Of a stretch of 64,000 bases of DNA, positions 56,558-64,000 are shown piece by piece; the first letter of the stretch is position 1; the number at the start of each line of letters is the position of its first letter. The position numbers and the translations under genes were made by a program. Origin of the DNA: Streptomyces smaragdinus (GTDB lineage Bacteria; Actinomycetota; Actinomycetes; Streptomycetales; Streptomycetaceae); NCBI RefSeq assembly GCF_009604385.1, contig NZ_WEGJ01000005.1, positions 62,001-126,000 of the forward strand, in the 5' to 3' direction. A model generated the notes under the pieces. That model worked only from the letters and a program-made list of their open reading frames with translations. It was not told where the DNA came from and ran no database searches.

Positions 56558-57036
56558 ACGTTCCTCCTTCTCGGACGTACGGGAAGGAGAACGCCGCAGA
56601 CCGGCGCGGGCTTTCTTCCGCCCCAGCACCGGCGATCCACTCCCGAGCGACAACCGCCGGCCGTACGTTGCGTACGGCCTGAATGAAGACAGGCGCCGCC
56701 GGTTCGGGCGGCGACCCCCCTGTCCGCTCGGTGGGGTTCCCTCGCCTGGGTTCGCGGCGATGCCGGGCCGTGGTCGGGGGACCGAGCTCAGGCGATCGTG
56801 GTGCATGTTCCGGTGCCGCACAAGGGGTTCGTTACCAGCGAGTAACGCCCCCGTGTCGATTTACCGAGTCCGGTGCGGGGCGCGGGTACGGAACGTTGCG
56901 GGCCATGACGACAAATCGACGGGGCGGATTCGCCCAAGACCGGACAAGAGGGCCGGTGGTACTCACCGTGGGTAACGGCGGCCGAAATTATTAAGATTTG
57001 GCAAACTAGCGGCCGCCGTTATCCGGAAGTTATCCC
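56558..57036. other. Intergenic region with two palindromes
   Basis: 479 bp without a convincing gene. It contains GGCCGTACG-TTG-CGTACGGCC (56659-56679), a 9-bp perfect inverted repeat ~100 bp upstream of the DUF6230 ATG, and GTTAC-cagcga-GTAAC (56831-56846). The AT-rich stretch near 56985-57000 precedes the stop of the thioredoxin gene. The first palindrome could be an operator or leader hairpin of the cassette. Confidence 0.5.
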
Positions 57037-58017
57037 TCAGAAGAGCACTCGCGAGAGCGCCGCGCGCGCCCGTACGACCCGCGGATCGTCGCCGCCGATC
57101 ACCTCGAAGAGCTCCAGCAGCCGCACCCGCGCGGCCTGCCGGTCGTCCCCTGACGTGCGGGCCACCGTGTCCACGAGCCGCCCGAAGGCGTCCTCGACAT
57201 GACCGCCCACCAGGTCCAGATCGGCCGCCTGGAGCTGGGCCGCGACGTCCTTCGGGTCGTCCGCCGCGGACTTGCGCACTTTCTGCGCGTCCAGGCCCTC
57301 GATCCGGCGCAGCAGCAGGGCCTGGGCGAGGCCCAGCTTCGCCTCCGTGTTGCCCGGGTCCTCCGCCAGGACGTTCTCGTACGCCTGGACCGCGCCGCCC
57401 AGGTCGCCGCGGTCCAGCGCCTGTGCGGCGGCCGTCAGCGGGCCGTCGTGCGGACCGGCCGGGGCCTCGCGCTCGGCGGGGGCCTCGCCGCCGGCGGCGG
57501 GCATGCCGACGATGCCGAACTGCTGCTCGGCGACCTCGATCAGCTGGTCCAGGACCTGGCGGATCTGCGGCTCCGGCGTGACACCGGTGAACAGCGGGAC
57601 GGGCTGGCCCGCCACGATCGCGACGATCGCCGGGATGCCCTGGATGCCGAGCTGCTGGCTGAACGCCTGGAAGACCATCTGGTTGGCGTCGACGTCGATC
57701 TTCGCGAGCACGAAGCGGCCGGCGTACTCGTCGGCCAGCCGCTCCAGCACCGGGCTGAGCTGCTTGCACGGCTGGCACCACTCGGCCCAGAAGTCGATGA
57801 CGACGGGGACCTCGGTGGAGCGCTGCATGACCTCCTGCTGGAAGGTCTCCTCGTCGACGTCGATGACCAGCGGGGCATTCCCCGCCGGTGCCCCGCCGGC
57901 CGCCTGCTGCCGCTCGCGCTCCGCGCGGGCGTGCTCGGCCTTCTCCCGGGCCTCGGCGGCCGCCTTCACCGCGGCGAGGTCGACGGCGCCGCTCATGGAC
58001 ATGTTGCGTGGCTGCAT
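57037..58017 (-). CDS. Thioredoxin-domain/TPR co-chaperone-like protein (YbbN/CnoX type)
   Basis: 326 aa. A charged N-terminal coiled coil (AAVKAAAEAREKAEHARAER) precedes a thioredoxin fold with active site WCQPC in VVIDFWAEWCQPCKQLSPVL and cis-Pro in IQGIPAIVAI. The C-terminal ~130 residues have TPR-like helices (AAQALDRGDLGGAVQAYENV). E. coli CnoX lacks the CXXC pair; here both cysteines remain, so redox activity is possible. Location is cytoplasmic. Start ATG 58017; in-frame ATGs at residues 6 and 8 are alternatives. Confidence 0.88.
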   Translation of the reverse strand: MQPRNMSMSGAVDLAAVKAAAEAREKAEHARAERERQQAAGGAPAGNAPLVIDVDEETFQQEVMQRSTEVPVVIDFWAEWCQPCKQLSPVLERLADEYAGRFVLAKIDVDANQMVFQAFSQQLGIQGIPAIVAIVAGQPVPLFTGVTPEPQIRQVLDQLIEVAEQQFGIVGMPAAGGEAPAEREAPAGPHDGPLTAAAQALDRGDLGGAVQAYENVLAEDPGNTEAKLGLAQALLLRRIEGLDAQKVRKSAADDPKDVAAQLQAADLDLVGGHVEDAFGRLVDTVARTSGDDRQAARVRLLELFEVIGGDDPRVVRARAALSRVLF

Positions 58018-58159
58018 ACGTCCATCCTCCCCGATGTCCGGCCCTGCCGGGCCCAGCCCCCGTCGGTTGGCGGGAACGCGGGCCGGACAAGGGGCGGTTT
58101 ACGCCCATTTGTAGCTGAGCCGGGTCCCCACCCGGCGGCGTGCGGTTGTCGCTCGGTTT

Positions 58160-58176
58160 CGCTACGAGTCGTAGCG
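58160..58176. promoter_or_regulatory. Perfect 17-bp palindrome, probable TetR operator
   Basis: CGCTACGA-G-TCGTAGCG is an 8-1-8 perfect inverted repeat centred 45 bp before the ATG of the TetR gene, the spacing expected for autoregulation. Confidence 0.7.
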
Positions 58177-58213
58177 TATCTCATCCGGGCTACTCCGGGG
58201 TAAGGTCCGCGGC

Positions 58214-58837
58214 ATGAGCCAGAGCACAGATCCGGGGGTCCCGGTCGAGGGGCGTCGTACGGGGCGGCCGCGCAGCGCCGCCGCGGACCGGGCGATCCTG
58301 GCCGCCACCCGGGCGGCGCTGGTCGAGCTGGGGTGGAGCCGGCTCACGCTGGGCGACGTGGCGTCGCGGGCGGGGGTGGCGAAGACGACGCTGTACCGGC
58401 GGTGGCCGGGGAAGAACGAGCTCGTGGTGGACGCGCTGGCGGAGCTCTTCGACGGGCTGGCGCTGCCGCCGGACGGGGGGAGTCTGGAGGCGGACATCGT
58501 GGGCGTCGTGCTGCGGTTCGCCGCGCTGCTGGAGCGGCCGGAGGTACGGTCCGCGCTGATGGCGCTCATCGCGGAGGGGGCGTACGACGCGGCGCTGCGC
58601 GACCGTATCCGGTCGGCGATCGTGAACCGTCAGAAGCGGCTGGTCCTCGAGGGCCGGGCGCGGGCGGTCCACCGCCGCGAGATCCCCCCGGCCCCGGAAC
58701 CGGGTCCCCAGGCGGACCTGATCTTCGACGTGATCGCGGGCACGGTGGTCCACCGCGCGCTGGTCAGCGCGGAGCCGGTGGACGAGACGTGGGCATCGGC
58801 CCTGGCAGCGCTGGTGGCGGCGGGGCTGCGGGGTTAG
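58214..58837 (+). CDS. TetR/AcrR-family transcriptional regulator
   Basis: A 207-aa repressor. The N-terminal helix-turn-helix reads LTLGDVASRAGVAKTTLYRR followed by WPGKNELVVDAL. The C-terminal ligand domain has DLIFDVIAGTVVHRALVSAE, typical of the TetR_C_11-type group. No target gene is proven. The only close neighbours are the thioredoxin/TPR gene (divergent) and icmA (convergent). A perfect palindrome lies in its promoter. Confidence 0.92.
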   Translation: MSQSTDPGVPVEGRRTGRPRSAAADRAILAATRAALVELGWSRLTLGDVASRAGVAKTTLYRRWPGKNELVVDALAELFDGLALPPDGGSLEADIVGVVLRFAALLERPEVRSALMALIAEGAYDAALRDRIRSAIVNRQKRLVLEGRARAVHRREIPPAPEPGPQADLIFDVIAGTVVHRALVSAEPVDETWASALAALVAAGLRG

Positions 58838-58870
58838 CCGTGGGCGCGTGCACCCGTAACGCGACGGACG

Positions 58871-60571
58871 TCAGAAGCCCGCCGGCTCCGTGTAGACGCC
58901 CCACTCCGCGCGCAGCGCGTCGCAGATCTCGCCCAGCGTCGCCTCCGCGCGCACCGCGTCCAGCATCGGCTCGATCATGTTCGACCCGTCCCGGGCGGCG
59001 CCCAGCATCGCGTCCAGGGAGGCCTTGACCCGCGCCTCGTCACGAGCGGACTTCCGGGACCCCAGGGCCCGCACCTGCTCCCGCTCCACCTCGTGGCTGA
59101 CCCGCAGGATCTCGAGGTCCCCCGTGACCGACCCGGTGTGGCAGTTGACGCCGACGACCTTCTTCTCGTCCTTCTCCAGCGCCTGCTGGTACCGGAACGC
59201 CGACTCCGCGATCTCCCCGGTGAACCACCCGTCCTCGATCCCCCGCAGGATCCCGGACGTGATCGGCCCGATCGGATGCCGCCCGTCGGGGTGCGCCCGC
59301 AGCCCCCGCTCCTTGATCTGCTCGAAGATCCGCTCCGCGTCCGCCTCGATCCGGTCCGTCAGCTGCTCCACGTACCACGAGCCGCCCAGTGGGTCGGCGA
59401 CGTTGGCGACGCCGGTCTCCTCCATCAGCACCTGCTGCGTGCGCAGCGCGATCTCCGCCGCCTGCTCGGACGGCAGCGCGAGCGTCTCGTCGAGGGCGTT
59501 GGTGTGCAGCGAGTTCGTCCCGCCCAGGACCGCCGCGAGGGCCTCGACCGCGGTCCGTACGACGTTGTTGTACGGCTGCTGCGCGGTCAGCGAGACCCCG
59601 GCCGTCTGGGTGTGGAAGCGCAGCCACTGCGCCTTGTCCGTCCGCGCCCCGTACACGTCCCGCATCCAGCGCGCCCAGATCCGGCGCGCGGCGCGGAACT
59701 TGGCGATCTCCTCGAAGAAGTCGACGTGCGCGTCGAAGAAGAACGACAGCCCCGGCGCGAACGTGTCCACGTCCAGCCCGCGCGACAGGCCCAGCTCCAC
59801 GTATCCGAAGCCGTCGGCGAGCGTGTACGCCAGCTCCTGCGCGGCCGTCGAGCCCGCCTCGCGGATGTGGTAGCCGGAGACCGAGAGCGGCTTGTACGCC
59901 GGGATCCTGACCGCGCAGTGCTCCATCAGGTCGCCGATCAGCCGCAGATGGGGCTCCGGCTCGAAGAGCCACTCCTTCTGCGCGATGTACTCCTTGAAGA
60001 TGTCCGTCTGCAGCGTGCCGTTGAGCACCGCCGGGTCGACGCCCTGGCGCTCGGCGGCCACCAGGTACATGCAGAAGACCGGCACCGCCGGGCCGGAGAT
60101 CGTCATCGACGTCGTGACGTCACCGAGGGGGATGTCCTTGAACAGGACCTCCATGTCGGCGGCCGAGTCGATCGCGACCCCGCAGTGGCCGACCTCGCCC
60201 AGCGAGCGCGGGTCGTCGGAGTCGCGGCCCATCAGGGTCGGCATGTCGAACGCCACGGACAGCCCGCCGCCGCCGGCGCCCAGGATCATCTTGTACCGCT
60301 CGTTGGTCTGCTCGGCGTTGCCGAAGCCCGCGAACTGGCGGATCGTCCAGGTACGCCCGCGGTAGCCGGTGGCGTACAGCCCGCGGGTGAAGGGGAACTC
60401 GCCGGGCCAGCCGATGCGCTCGAACCCGTCGTACGTGTCGCCGGGGCGCGGGCCGTACACCGGCTCGACGGGGTCGCCGGAGAGCGTGGTGAAGTCCGCT
60501 TCGCGGGTGCGGGCGGCGTCGAAACGCGCCTGCCAGCGGCTGCGACCTGCGTCGATGGCCTCGGGGTTCAC
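58871..60571 (-). CDS. icmA: Isobutyryl-CoA mutase large subunit
   Basis: 566 aa, exactly the length of IcmA and lacking the C-terminal cobalamin-binding domain, which is on IcmB. Substrate-determining residues are Phe80 (RTWTIRQFAGFG) and Gln198 (KEYIAQKEW), matching the isobutyryl-CoA enzyme; methylmalonyl-CoA mutase has Tyr and Arg there. It interconverts isobutyryl- and n-butyryl-CoA with adenosylcobalamin, linking valine breakdown to polyketide precursors. GTG 60571 follows AGGAGG. No icmB is in the window. MeaB and the adenosyltransferase are encoded elsewhere here. Confidence 0.95.
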   Translation of the reverse strand: MNPEAIDAGRSRWQARFDAARTREADFTTLSGDPVEPVYGPRPGDTYDGFERIGWPGEFPFTRGLYATGYRGRTWTIRQFAGFGNAEQTNERYKMILGAGGGGLSVAFDMPTLMGRDSDDPRSLGEVGHCGVAIDSAADMEVLFKDIPLGDVTTSMTISGPAVPVFCMYLVAAERQGVDPAVLNGTLQTDIFKEYIAQKEWLFEPEPHLRLIGDLMEHCAVRIPAYKPLSVSGYHIREAGSTAAQELAYTLADGFGYVELGLSRGLDVDTFAPGLSFFFDAHVDFFEEIAKFRAARRIWARWMRDVYGARTDKAQWLRFHTQTAGVSLTAQQPYNNVVRTAVEALAAVLGGTNSLHTNALDETLALPSEQAAEIALRTQQVLMEETGVANVADPLGGSWYVEQLTDRIEADAERIFEQIKERGLRAHPDGRHPIGPITSGILRGIEDGWFTGEIAESAFRYQQALEKDEKKVVGVNCHTGSVTGDLEILRVSHEVEREQVRALGSRKSARDEARVKASLDAMLGAARDGSNMIEPMLDAVRAEATLGEICDALRAEWGVYTEPAGF

Positions 60572-60678
60572 GATCCGCCTCCTGAAGTACTTGGACGTCC
60601 TAGTAATTGTCGCTGGTTAACGCTCGCTTACGCAAGCGCCGTCCCGGGTGGCTCCGGACACGTCGCGGGGACACACGG

Positions 60679-60711
60679 GGCGGGGCGGGCCCGGACCGGA
60701 CCCGCCCCGCC
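60679..60711. terminator. Terminator after the PepSY-type membrane protein gene
   Basis: GGCGGGGCGGGCCCGG (60679-60694) against CCGGACCCGCCCCGCC (60696-60711), 16 bp with one G-T pair. Part of the inner stem must open to form a loop. It lies 23 bp beyond the stop of the minus-strand gene at 60734. Confidence 0.7.
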
Positions 60712-60733
60712 TGTGCCTGTGCCCGTACGCGGG

Positions 60734-61735
60734 TCAGCGGGCGCTCGCCTGGGGGACGAGGCGGCCGGTCGCGGCGGAGTAGTTCTGCTGGATGGAGTTG
60801 CCGCCGCTCCACGAGGTCGCGGCCCACTGCTTCGCGCCGGCGTCGTACACGATCTGCGAGGGGGTGCGGCCGGCGTCGGAGATCCGGTCGGACACCGCGG
60901 CGGCGCCGGTCCGGGAGGCCGCGGCGTTGCGCAGGTCCGTCATGTTGACCTGCGTGTTCACGGTGTCGCGCAGGATCTTGGCGTTGCCCGGGTCGACGAC
61001 GACGCTGTGCAGCTTGCCGTCGTCGCCGAGGATGTCGACGTTCCAGCGGGCGTAGCCCATGTCCGACTCCAGGCTCTCGGAGACCATCGTGCCGTCGTGC
61101 CGCTTCAGCGCGGCGGTCCGCGCCTCGCGCGCGTTGACCTTGGCCGCGTTCACGGTGTGCCGGATCTCCGTCGGGTACGGCAGCTTCTCGTCGACCTTGA
61201 CGGACGACTTCGCCCAGTCGCTGCTGTCGCCCTTCGAGGCGTACAGCCCCATGAAGATCGCCGCCAGCGCGGCGAGCGCGGCGGGCAGCAGCCAGCCCAG
61301 CCTGCGCTTCCTGGGCGGAGCGGCGGCGGCCTTGCCCGTGGTCCGCGCGGTGCCGGCGTACCGGGTCTCGCGCGGCGGTACGGTGCTCCGCCCCTCGTAC
61401 ACGGGCTCCTGCGCGGAATGCGCCGTGCGTTCCGGGCCGGCGGCCGGGGCCGCTCTCGCCCGCGCCTCGCGGTCGGCGGCGGCCTTCGCTCTCAGCTCGG
61501 CGGCCTCCTCCGCCCGCTGTTGTTCGGCCGCCGACGCGGCGCGCGGCGTTCCGGTGGACCGGACTTCGCGTACGGGCACCGTGGGTGCGTCGCTCGCGCG
61601 GCCGGAGACCGGCTTGGTGGTCGGGTCTTCGCTCGGCTGTTCGTACGGGTGGCTGCCCGGCGTGCCGGCCCGGCGGGACGTCGACTCGGGGTCGTCGCCC
61701 CGTCGGGAGGGGCTCGGGTTCTCAAAGCTGGTCAT
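60734..61735 (-). CDS. Single-pass membrane protein with extracytoplasmic PepSY-like segments
   Basis: 333 aa. A disordered, charged cytoplasmic part (~150 residues, with AEQQRAEEAAELRAKAAADR) precedes one membrane helix (LGWLLPAALAALAAIFMGLY). The outer part has repeated strand-helix units: YARWNVDILGDDGKLHSVVV followed by DPGNAKILRD, which resembles PepSY-type repeats, and KQWAATSWSGGNSIQQNYSA. Substrate and partner are unknown. The start at 61735 has GGGAGG nearly abutting it. It lies upstream of icmA but is separated from it by a terminator. Confidence 0.7.
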   Translation of the reverse strand: MTSFENPSPSRRGDDPESTSRRAGTPGSHPYEQPSEDPTTKPVSGRASDAPTVPVREVRSTGTPRAASAAEQQRAEEAAELRAKAAADREARARAAPAAGPERTAHSAQEPVYEGRSTVPPRETRYAGTARTTGKAAAAPPRKRRLGWLLPAALAALAAIFMGLYASKGDSSDWAKSSVKVDEKLPYPTEIRHTVNAAKVNAREARTAALKRHDGTMVSESLESDMGYARWNVDILGDDGKLHSVVVDPGNAKILRDTVNTQVNMTDLRNAAASRTGAAAVSDRISDAGRTPSQIVYDAGAKQWAATSWSGGNSIQQNYSAATGRLVPQASAR

Positions 61736-61785
61736 GCCTCCCAATGTCCGGGAAGAACGATCAACCGCAACCCGTGGCCCTACGC

Positions 61786-62244
61786 TCAGTGATGGCCGTG
61801 CCGGTCCGGGGCCGGAACAGCGGTCCCACGGGCGTCGACGGTCACCCTGTGCGACTTTCCGTCCCGTCCGGCGACCTCGATCTCCCACTGCCGGGCACCC
61901 TCGCCCTCGAACTCGAGGGACGTGATCCGGCCCGGTACGAGACGCAGAGCCGCCCGTGCCGCCTCGTCGGCGGTGACGGGGGCCTGCGGGGCGCCGGTGC
62001 GGCTGGAGCGGGGGGAGGGGGAGGCGGAGCGGCGGTCGTCCCGGCGGCGGCCGTCGTCGCGCCCGCGGTCGTCCCGTGCCCGGTCGTCGCGGACGTCGGT
62101 GCGCGGGCTGTCGCCCCGTACCGGCGCGGCGGCCCGCTGCCGCTGCGGCCCCGGTGACCCGTCGCCGGTGACGGCGACCGCGGTGACGGTGCCGGCCGTG
62201 AGCACGGCGGCGGTGACGGCGGCGAGCAGAATATTGCGGTTCAT
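61786..62244 (-). CDS. Secreted PepSY-domain protein
   Basis: 152 aa. A signal peptide (NILLAAVTAAVLTAGTVTAV) is followed by an Arg/Asp-rich low-complexity stretch (DRARDDRGRDDGRRRDDRR) and a C-terminal PepSY domain: VTADEAARAALRLVPGRITS then QWEIEVAGRDGKSHRVTVDA. Such proteins commonly sit beside OmpR-type two-component systems in Streptomyces, and remnants of one lie next door at 62375-63024. GGAGG precedes the ATG at 62244 with 7-base spacing. Confidence 0.85.
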   Translation of the reverse strand: MNRNILLAAVTAAVLTAGTVTAVAVTGDGSPGPQRQRAAAPVRGDSPRTDVRDDRARDDRGRDDGRRRDDRRSASPSPRSSRTGAPQAPVTADEAARAALRLVPGRITSLEFEGEGARQWEIEVAGRDGKSHRVTVDARGTAVPAPDRHGHH

Positions 62245-62374
62245 GGGGCTTCCTCCGGTCTGGCTGGTCTTCCACCGGTTCGCCGGTGACAAAGAACAGC
62301 GTGCGGAACAGTCGCTGAAGGCATGCTGAAGAACCCTGAAGACCGCTTCAGGAACGCCCTGTCACCCTGGGGTC

Positions 62375-62557
62375 ATGCGCCTGCTACTGGTCGAGGACGA
62401 GCACCGCCTCGCCCGCTCCCTGGCCCGGGGGCTGACGGCCGAGGGATTCGCCGTGGACGTCGTCCACACCGGCACGGACGGGCTGCACCGGGCGACGACC
62501 CTCCCGTACGACCTGATCCTGCTCGACAACATGCTGCCCGGCCTCAACGGCTACGCG
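62375..62557 (+). pseudogene. OmpR-type response regulator fragment (receiver N-terminus only)
   Basis: The first 61 residues of a receiver are present: RLLLVEDEHRLARSLARGL with its acidic pair, and LILLDNMLPGLNGY with the phospho-acceptor Asp. The sequence then changes at ~62555 to histidine-kinase coding sequence in another frame. The rest of the receiver and the whole winged helix are missing, so it cannot bind DNA. Confidence 0.85.
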
Positions 62558-63024
62558 GCTCGCCGCGGACCTGCTGCTGGCCCGCCTCGACGCCGGCGAG
62601 CGCCCCGGTGGCACTGGACGCGCTGGTGCGCGAGGCGGCCGCCCGCCGGGAGGGGGTGAGCGCCGGGGAGCTGGAGGCGGTGTCCGTGCCGGGGTTGCGG
62701 GGGCAGCTGGCGCGGGTGCTGGGGAATCTGCTGGACAACGCCCGGCGGCACGCGGCCCGTACGGTCGAGGTGTCCCTGCGGCGTGACGGCCCCACGGCGG
62801 TGCTCGCGGTGTGCGACGACGGGCCGGGGGTGCCGCCGGAGCAGCGCGAGCGGGTGTTCGAGCGCTTCGTCCGGCTGGACGACGCCCGCAGCCGGGACGA
62901 CGGCGGAGCCGGACTGGGGCTCGCCATCTGCCGCGACGTGGTCACCCGGCACGGCGGCACCGTCACGGCGGGCACCTCCGCCCTGGGAGGCGCCCGCTTC
63001 GAGGCCAGGCTGCCGGCCCCCTAG
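62558..63024 (+). pseudogene. Histidine kinase fragment (catalytic core only), frameshifted
   Basis: The fragment starts inside the dimerisation domain as LAADLLLARLDAGERP. A fourth C at ~62606-62609 (CGCCCCGG; CGCCCGG would restore the frame) shifts it to VALDALVREAAARREG, which continues to the stop at 63024. N-box LGNLLDNARRHA and G-boxes CDDGPGVPPEQRERVFERF and GGAGLGLAICRDVVTRHGG are intact. The membrane sensor and H-box are gone. Together with the receiver fragment it marks one deletion, inferred to be over 1 kb. Confidence 0.85.
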
Positions 63025-63028
63025 GCAC

Positions 63029-63511
63029 CTAGGGCCGGGACCGCTGCCCGCGCAGATGACCCGCGACGGGCAGCAGCGCGTCGTGCAGGGCGTCCAGCTG
63101 CTCGGGGGTCAGTATGTCGATGAAGTGACGCCGCACCGAGGCCACATGGTGCGGGGCCACGCGCTGCATCAGATGCCAGCCGTCGTCCGTCAGCACCGCG
63201 AACAGCCCGCGCCGGTCGGACTCGCAGGCCGTACGGCGGACCAGCCCCGCGGCCTCCATCCGGGTCACCTGGTGGGACAGCCGGCTCTTGGACTGCAGCG
63301 TCGCCGCGGCGAGATCGCTCATCCGCATCCGCCGCTCGTCGGCCTCCGAGAGGTTGACCAGGATCTCGTAGTCGTTGTTGGTCAGGCCGAAGGGCTGCAG
63401 GTCCCGCTCCAGCTGGTACATCAGCAGGCGGCTGACCTCGAGATGGGTGCGCCAGGCACTCTGCTCACCGTCGGTGAGCCAACGGGTCTCGGTCAAGGAC
63501 TCTGCGGTCAT
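63029..63511 (-). CDS. MarR-family transcriptional regulator
   Basis: A 160-aa winged-helix regulator starting MTAESLTETRWLTDGEQSAW. It has LQPFGLTNNDYEILVNLSEA, the recognition helix LQSKSRLSHQVTRMEAAGL and the wing RTACESDRRGLFAVLTDDGW. The C-terminus has HHVASVRRHFIDILTPEQLD. The group is common in Streptomyces, with unknown ligands. ATG 63511 is preferred to 63544 by similarity as I recall it. A perfect inverted repeat lies 51-83 bp upstream. Confidence 0.9.
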   Translation of the reverse strand: MTAESLTETRWLTDGEQSAWRTHLEVSRLLMYQLERDLQPFGLTNNDYEILVNLSEADERRMRMSDLAAATLQSKSRLSHQVTRMEAAGLVRRTACESDRRGLFAVLTDDGWHLMQRVAPHHVASVRRHFIDILTPEQLDALHDALLPVAGHLRGQRSRP

Positions 63512-63561
63512 CTCGGTCGGGCACCAATCCCTCGGATCCGGCAACGGGCGTCAGCCGACAC

Positions 63562-63594
63562 CCGGTCGAACGTGCTGTGCGCACGTTCGACCGG
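63562..63594. promoter_or_regulatory. Perfect 14-bp inverted repeat upstream of the marR gene
   Basis: CCGGTCGAACGTGC (63562-63575) and GCACGTTCGACCGG (63581-63594) around TGTGC. It may be the MarR operator or the terminator of the upstream AIM24 gene; the absence of a T-run on the minus strand favours the former. Confidence 0.6.
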
Positions 63595-63616
63595 TCGTGT
63601 CATGGCTGAGTATGGC

Positions 63617-64000
63617 CTACAAACCGAACCGTCTCTGCAAGTCGCCGAGCTGACCCGGCAGTCGCGGAACGCCCGGTTGACCCCCGCCGGGCACCCCGGC
63701 CTGCTGCGGGGTGGCCCCCGTGGCCCGCTCGGCCATCAGCGTCTCGGTCGACTGCAGCAGCACCGTACCGGCGCCAATGAACTCGAACTGGTGCTCTTCG
63801 CCGGAGACCCCGCCGATGCCCGTGAGCTGGCGCAGTCCGCCCATCACACCGCGCAGGTACTGGTGGTCGTAGTGGTGGCACGGCGCCGGGCAGTCCGCCC
63901 AGCCGACCAGGGCCTGCGGATCGACCCGGATCGGCGGTTCCATGAAGACCACGGGCCCGTTGGACGCCGCGACGAACTTCCCGGTCCCGATCAGGGTGAG
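63617..64000 (-). CDS. AIM24-family protein, C-terminal part (5' end outside window)
   Basis: The visible 127 residues begin in frame at the right edge with LTLIGTGKFVAASNGPVVFM and continue RVDPQALVGWADCPAP, QYLRGVMGGLRQLTGIGGV and HQFEFIGAGTVLLQSTETLM, matching the beta-helix fold of the AIM24/TerD-like DUF124 family. A Pro/Gly-rich tail (AGVPGGGQPGVPRLPGQLGD) ends the protein. In yeast AIM24 is mitochondrial; bacterial roles are unknown. Confidence 0.85.
   Translation of the reverse strand, partial: LTLIGTGKFVAASNGPVVFMEPPIRVDPQALVGWADCPAPCHHYDHQYLRGVMGGLRQLTGIGGVSGEEHQFEFIGAGTVLLQSTETLMAERATGATPQQAGVPGGGQPGVPRLPGQLGDLQRRFGL

Overview
This window is chromosomal DNA from a Streptomyces-type actinomycete. 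Support comes from the very high GC with strong third-position bias, frequent GTG/TTG starts, the filP-scy polarity genes, NucS in place of MutS/MutL, a chitinase with the classic 12-bp chi direct repeats, the cslA-glxA pair, and gene order that I recall from S. coelicolor (roughly SCO5358-SCO5420). All family calls come from reading motifs; no database search was run.

Layout. 1-5.9 kb: end of an FG-GAP repeat protein, an LCP (LytR-CpsA-Psr) protein, a tandem intergenic repeat, then rpmE, prfA, prmC, a Sua5/YrdC gene and a phosphatase-like protein that lacks its nucleophile. 6-15.4 kb: a WecA-like transferase and the complete F1Fo ATP synthase operon atpIBEFHAGDC, closed by a strong terminator. 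15.5-25 kb: a DUF2550 protein, a secreted chitinase, a Tat-exported 5'-nucleotidase, a NarL-type two-component pair, a membrane protein and a 17-repeat TPR protein. 25-28.8 kb: DUF6204, a PduO-type cobalamin adenosyltransferase, an AXE1-type esterase, 3-hydroxybutyryl-CoA dehydrogenase and a STAS protein. 28.9-34.3 kb: a membrane-anchored P-loop protein with an altered Walker A, nucS, SCO5389-type and SCO5391-type proteins, and an LLM oxidoreductase. 34.3-42.7 kb: two duplicated ABC exporters, then the coiled-coil polarity proteins FilP and Scy. 42.9-46.2 kb: methylmalonyl-CoA epimerase, thiolase and MeaB. 46.2-49 kb: DUF3817, a MarR regulator and a head-to-head pair of damaged genes (MFS and ArsR). 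49-54 kb: the cellulose-like glycan locus (GH6 lipoprotein, GlxA, CslA). 54-58 kb: an uncharacterised envelope cassette (secreted protein, DUF6114, DUF6230) and a thioredoxin/TPR protein. 58-64 kb: TetR, isobutyryl-CoA mutase large subunit, two PepSY-like proteins, a collapsed two-component system, MarR and the end of an AIM24 gene.

How it fits together. Most of the window is core genome: translation termination, energy conversion, tip growth and acyl-CoA metabolism. The epimerase, thiolase, MeaB, PduO adenosyltransferase, HBDH and IcmA form a scattered set serving B12-dependent C4/propionyl-CoA metabolism. FilP and Scy organise the hyphal tip, where the CslA/GlxA glycan is also made; in S. 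coelicolor these two loci are far apart, but here they are about 10 kb apart. Two remodelled places stand out: an apparent deletion that removed both N-termini of a divergent MFS/ArsR pair, just before the csl locus, and a deletion that fused a receiver domain to a kinase core next to PepSY genes. The least understood unit is the three-gene DUF6230-DUF6114-secreted protein cassette at 54.0-56.6 kb. No tRNA, rRNA, CRISPR array, insertion sequence or prophage was seen.
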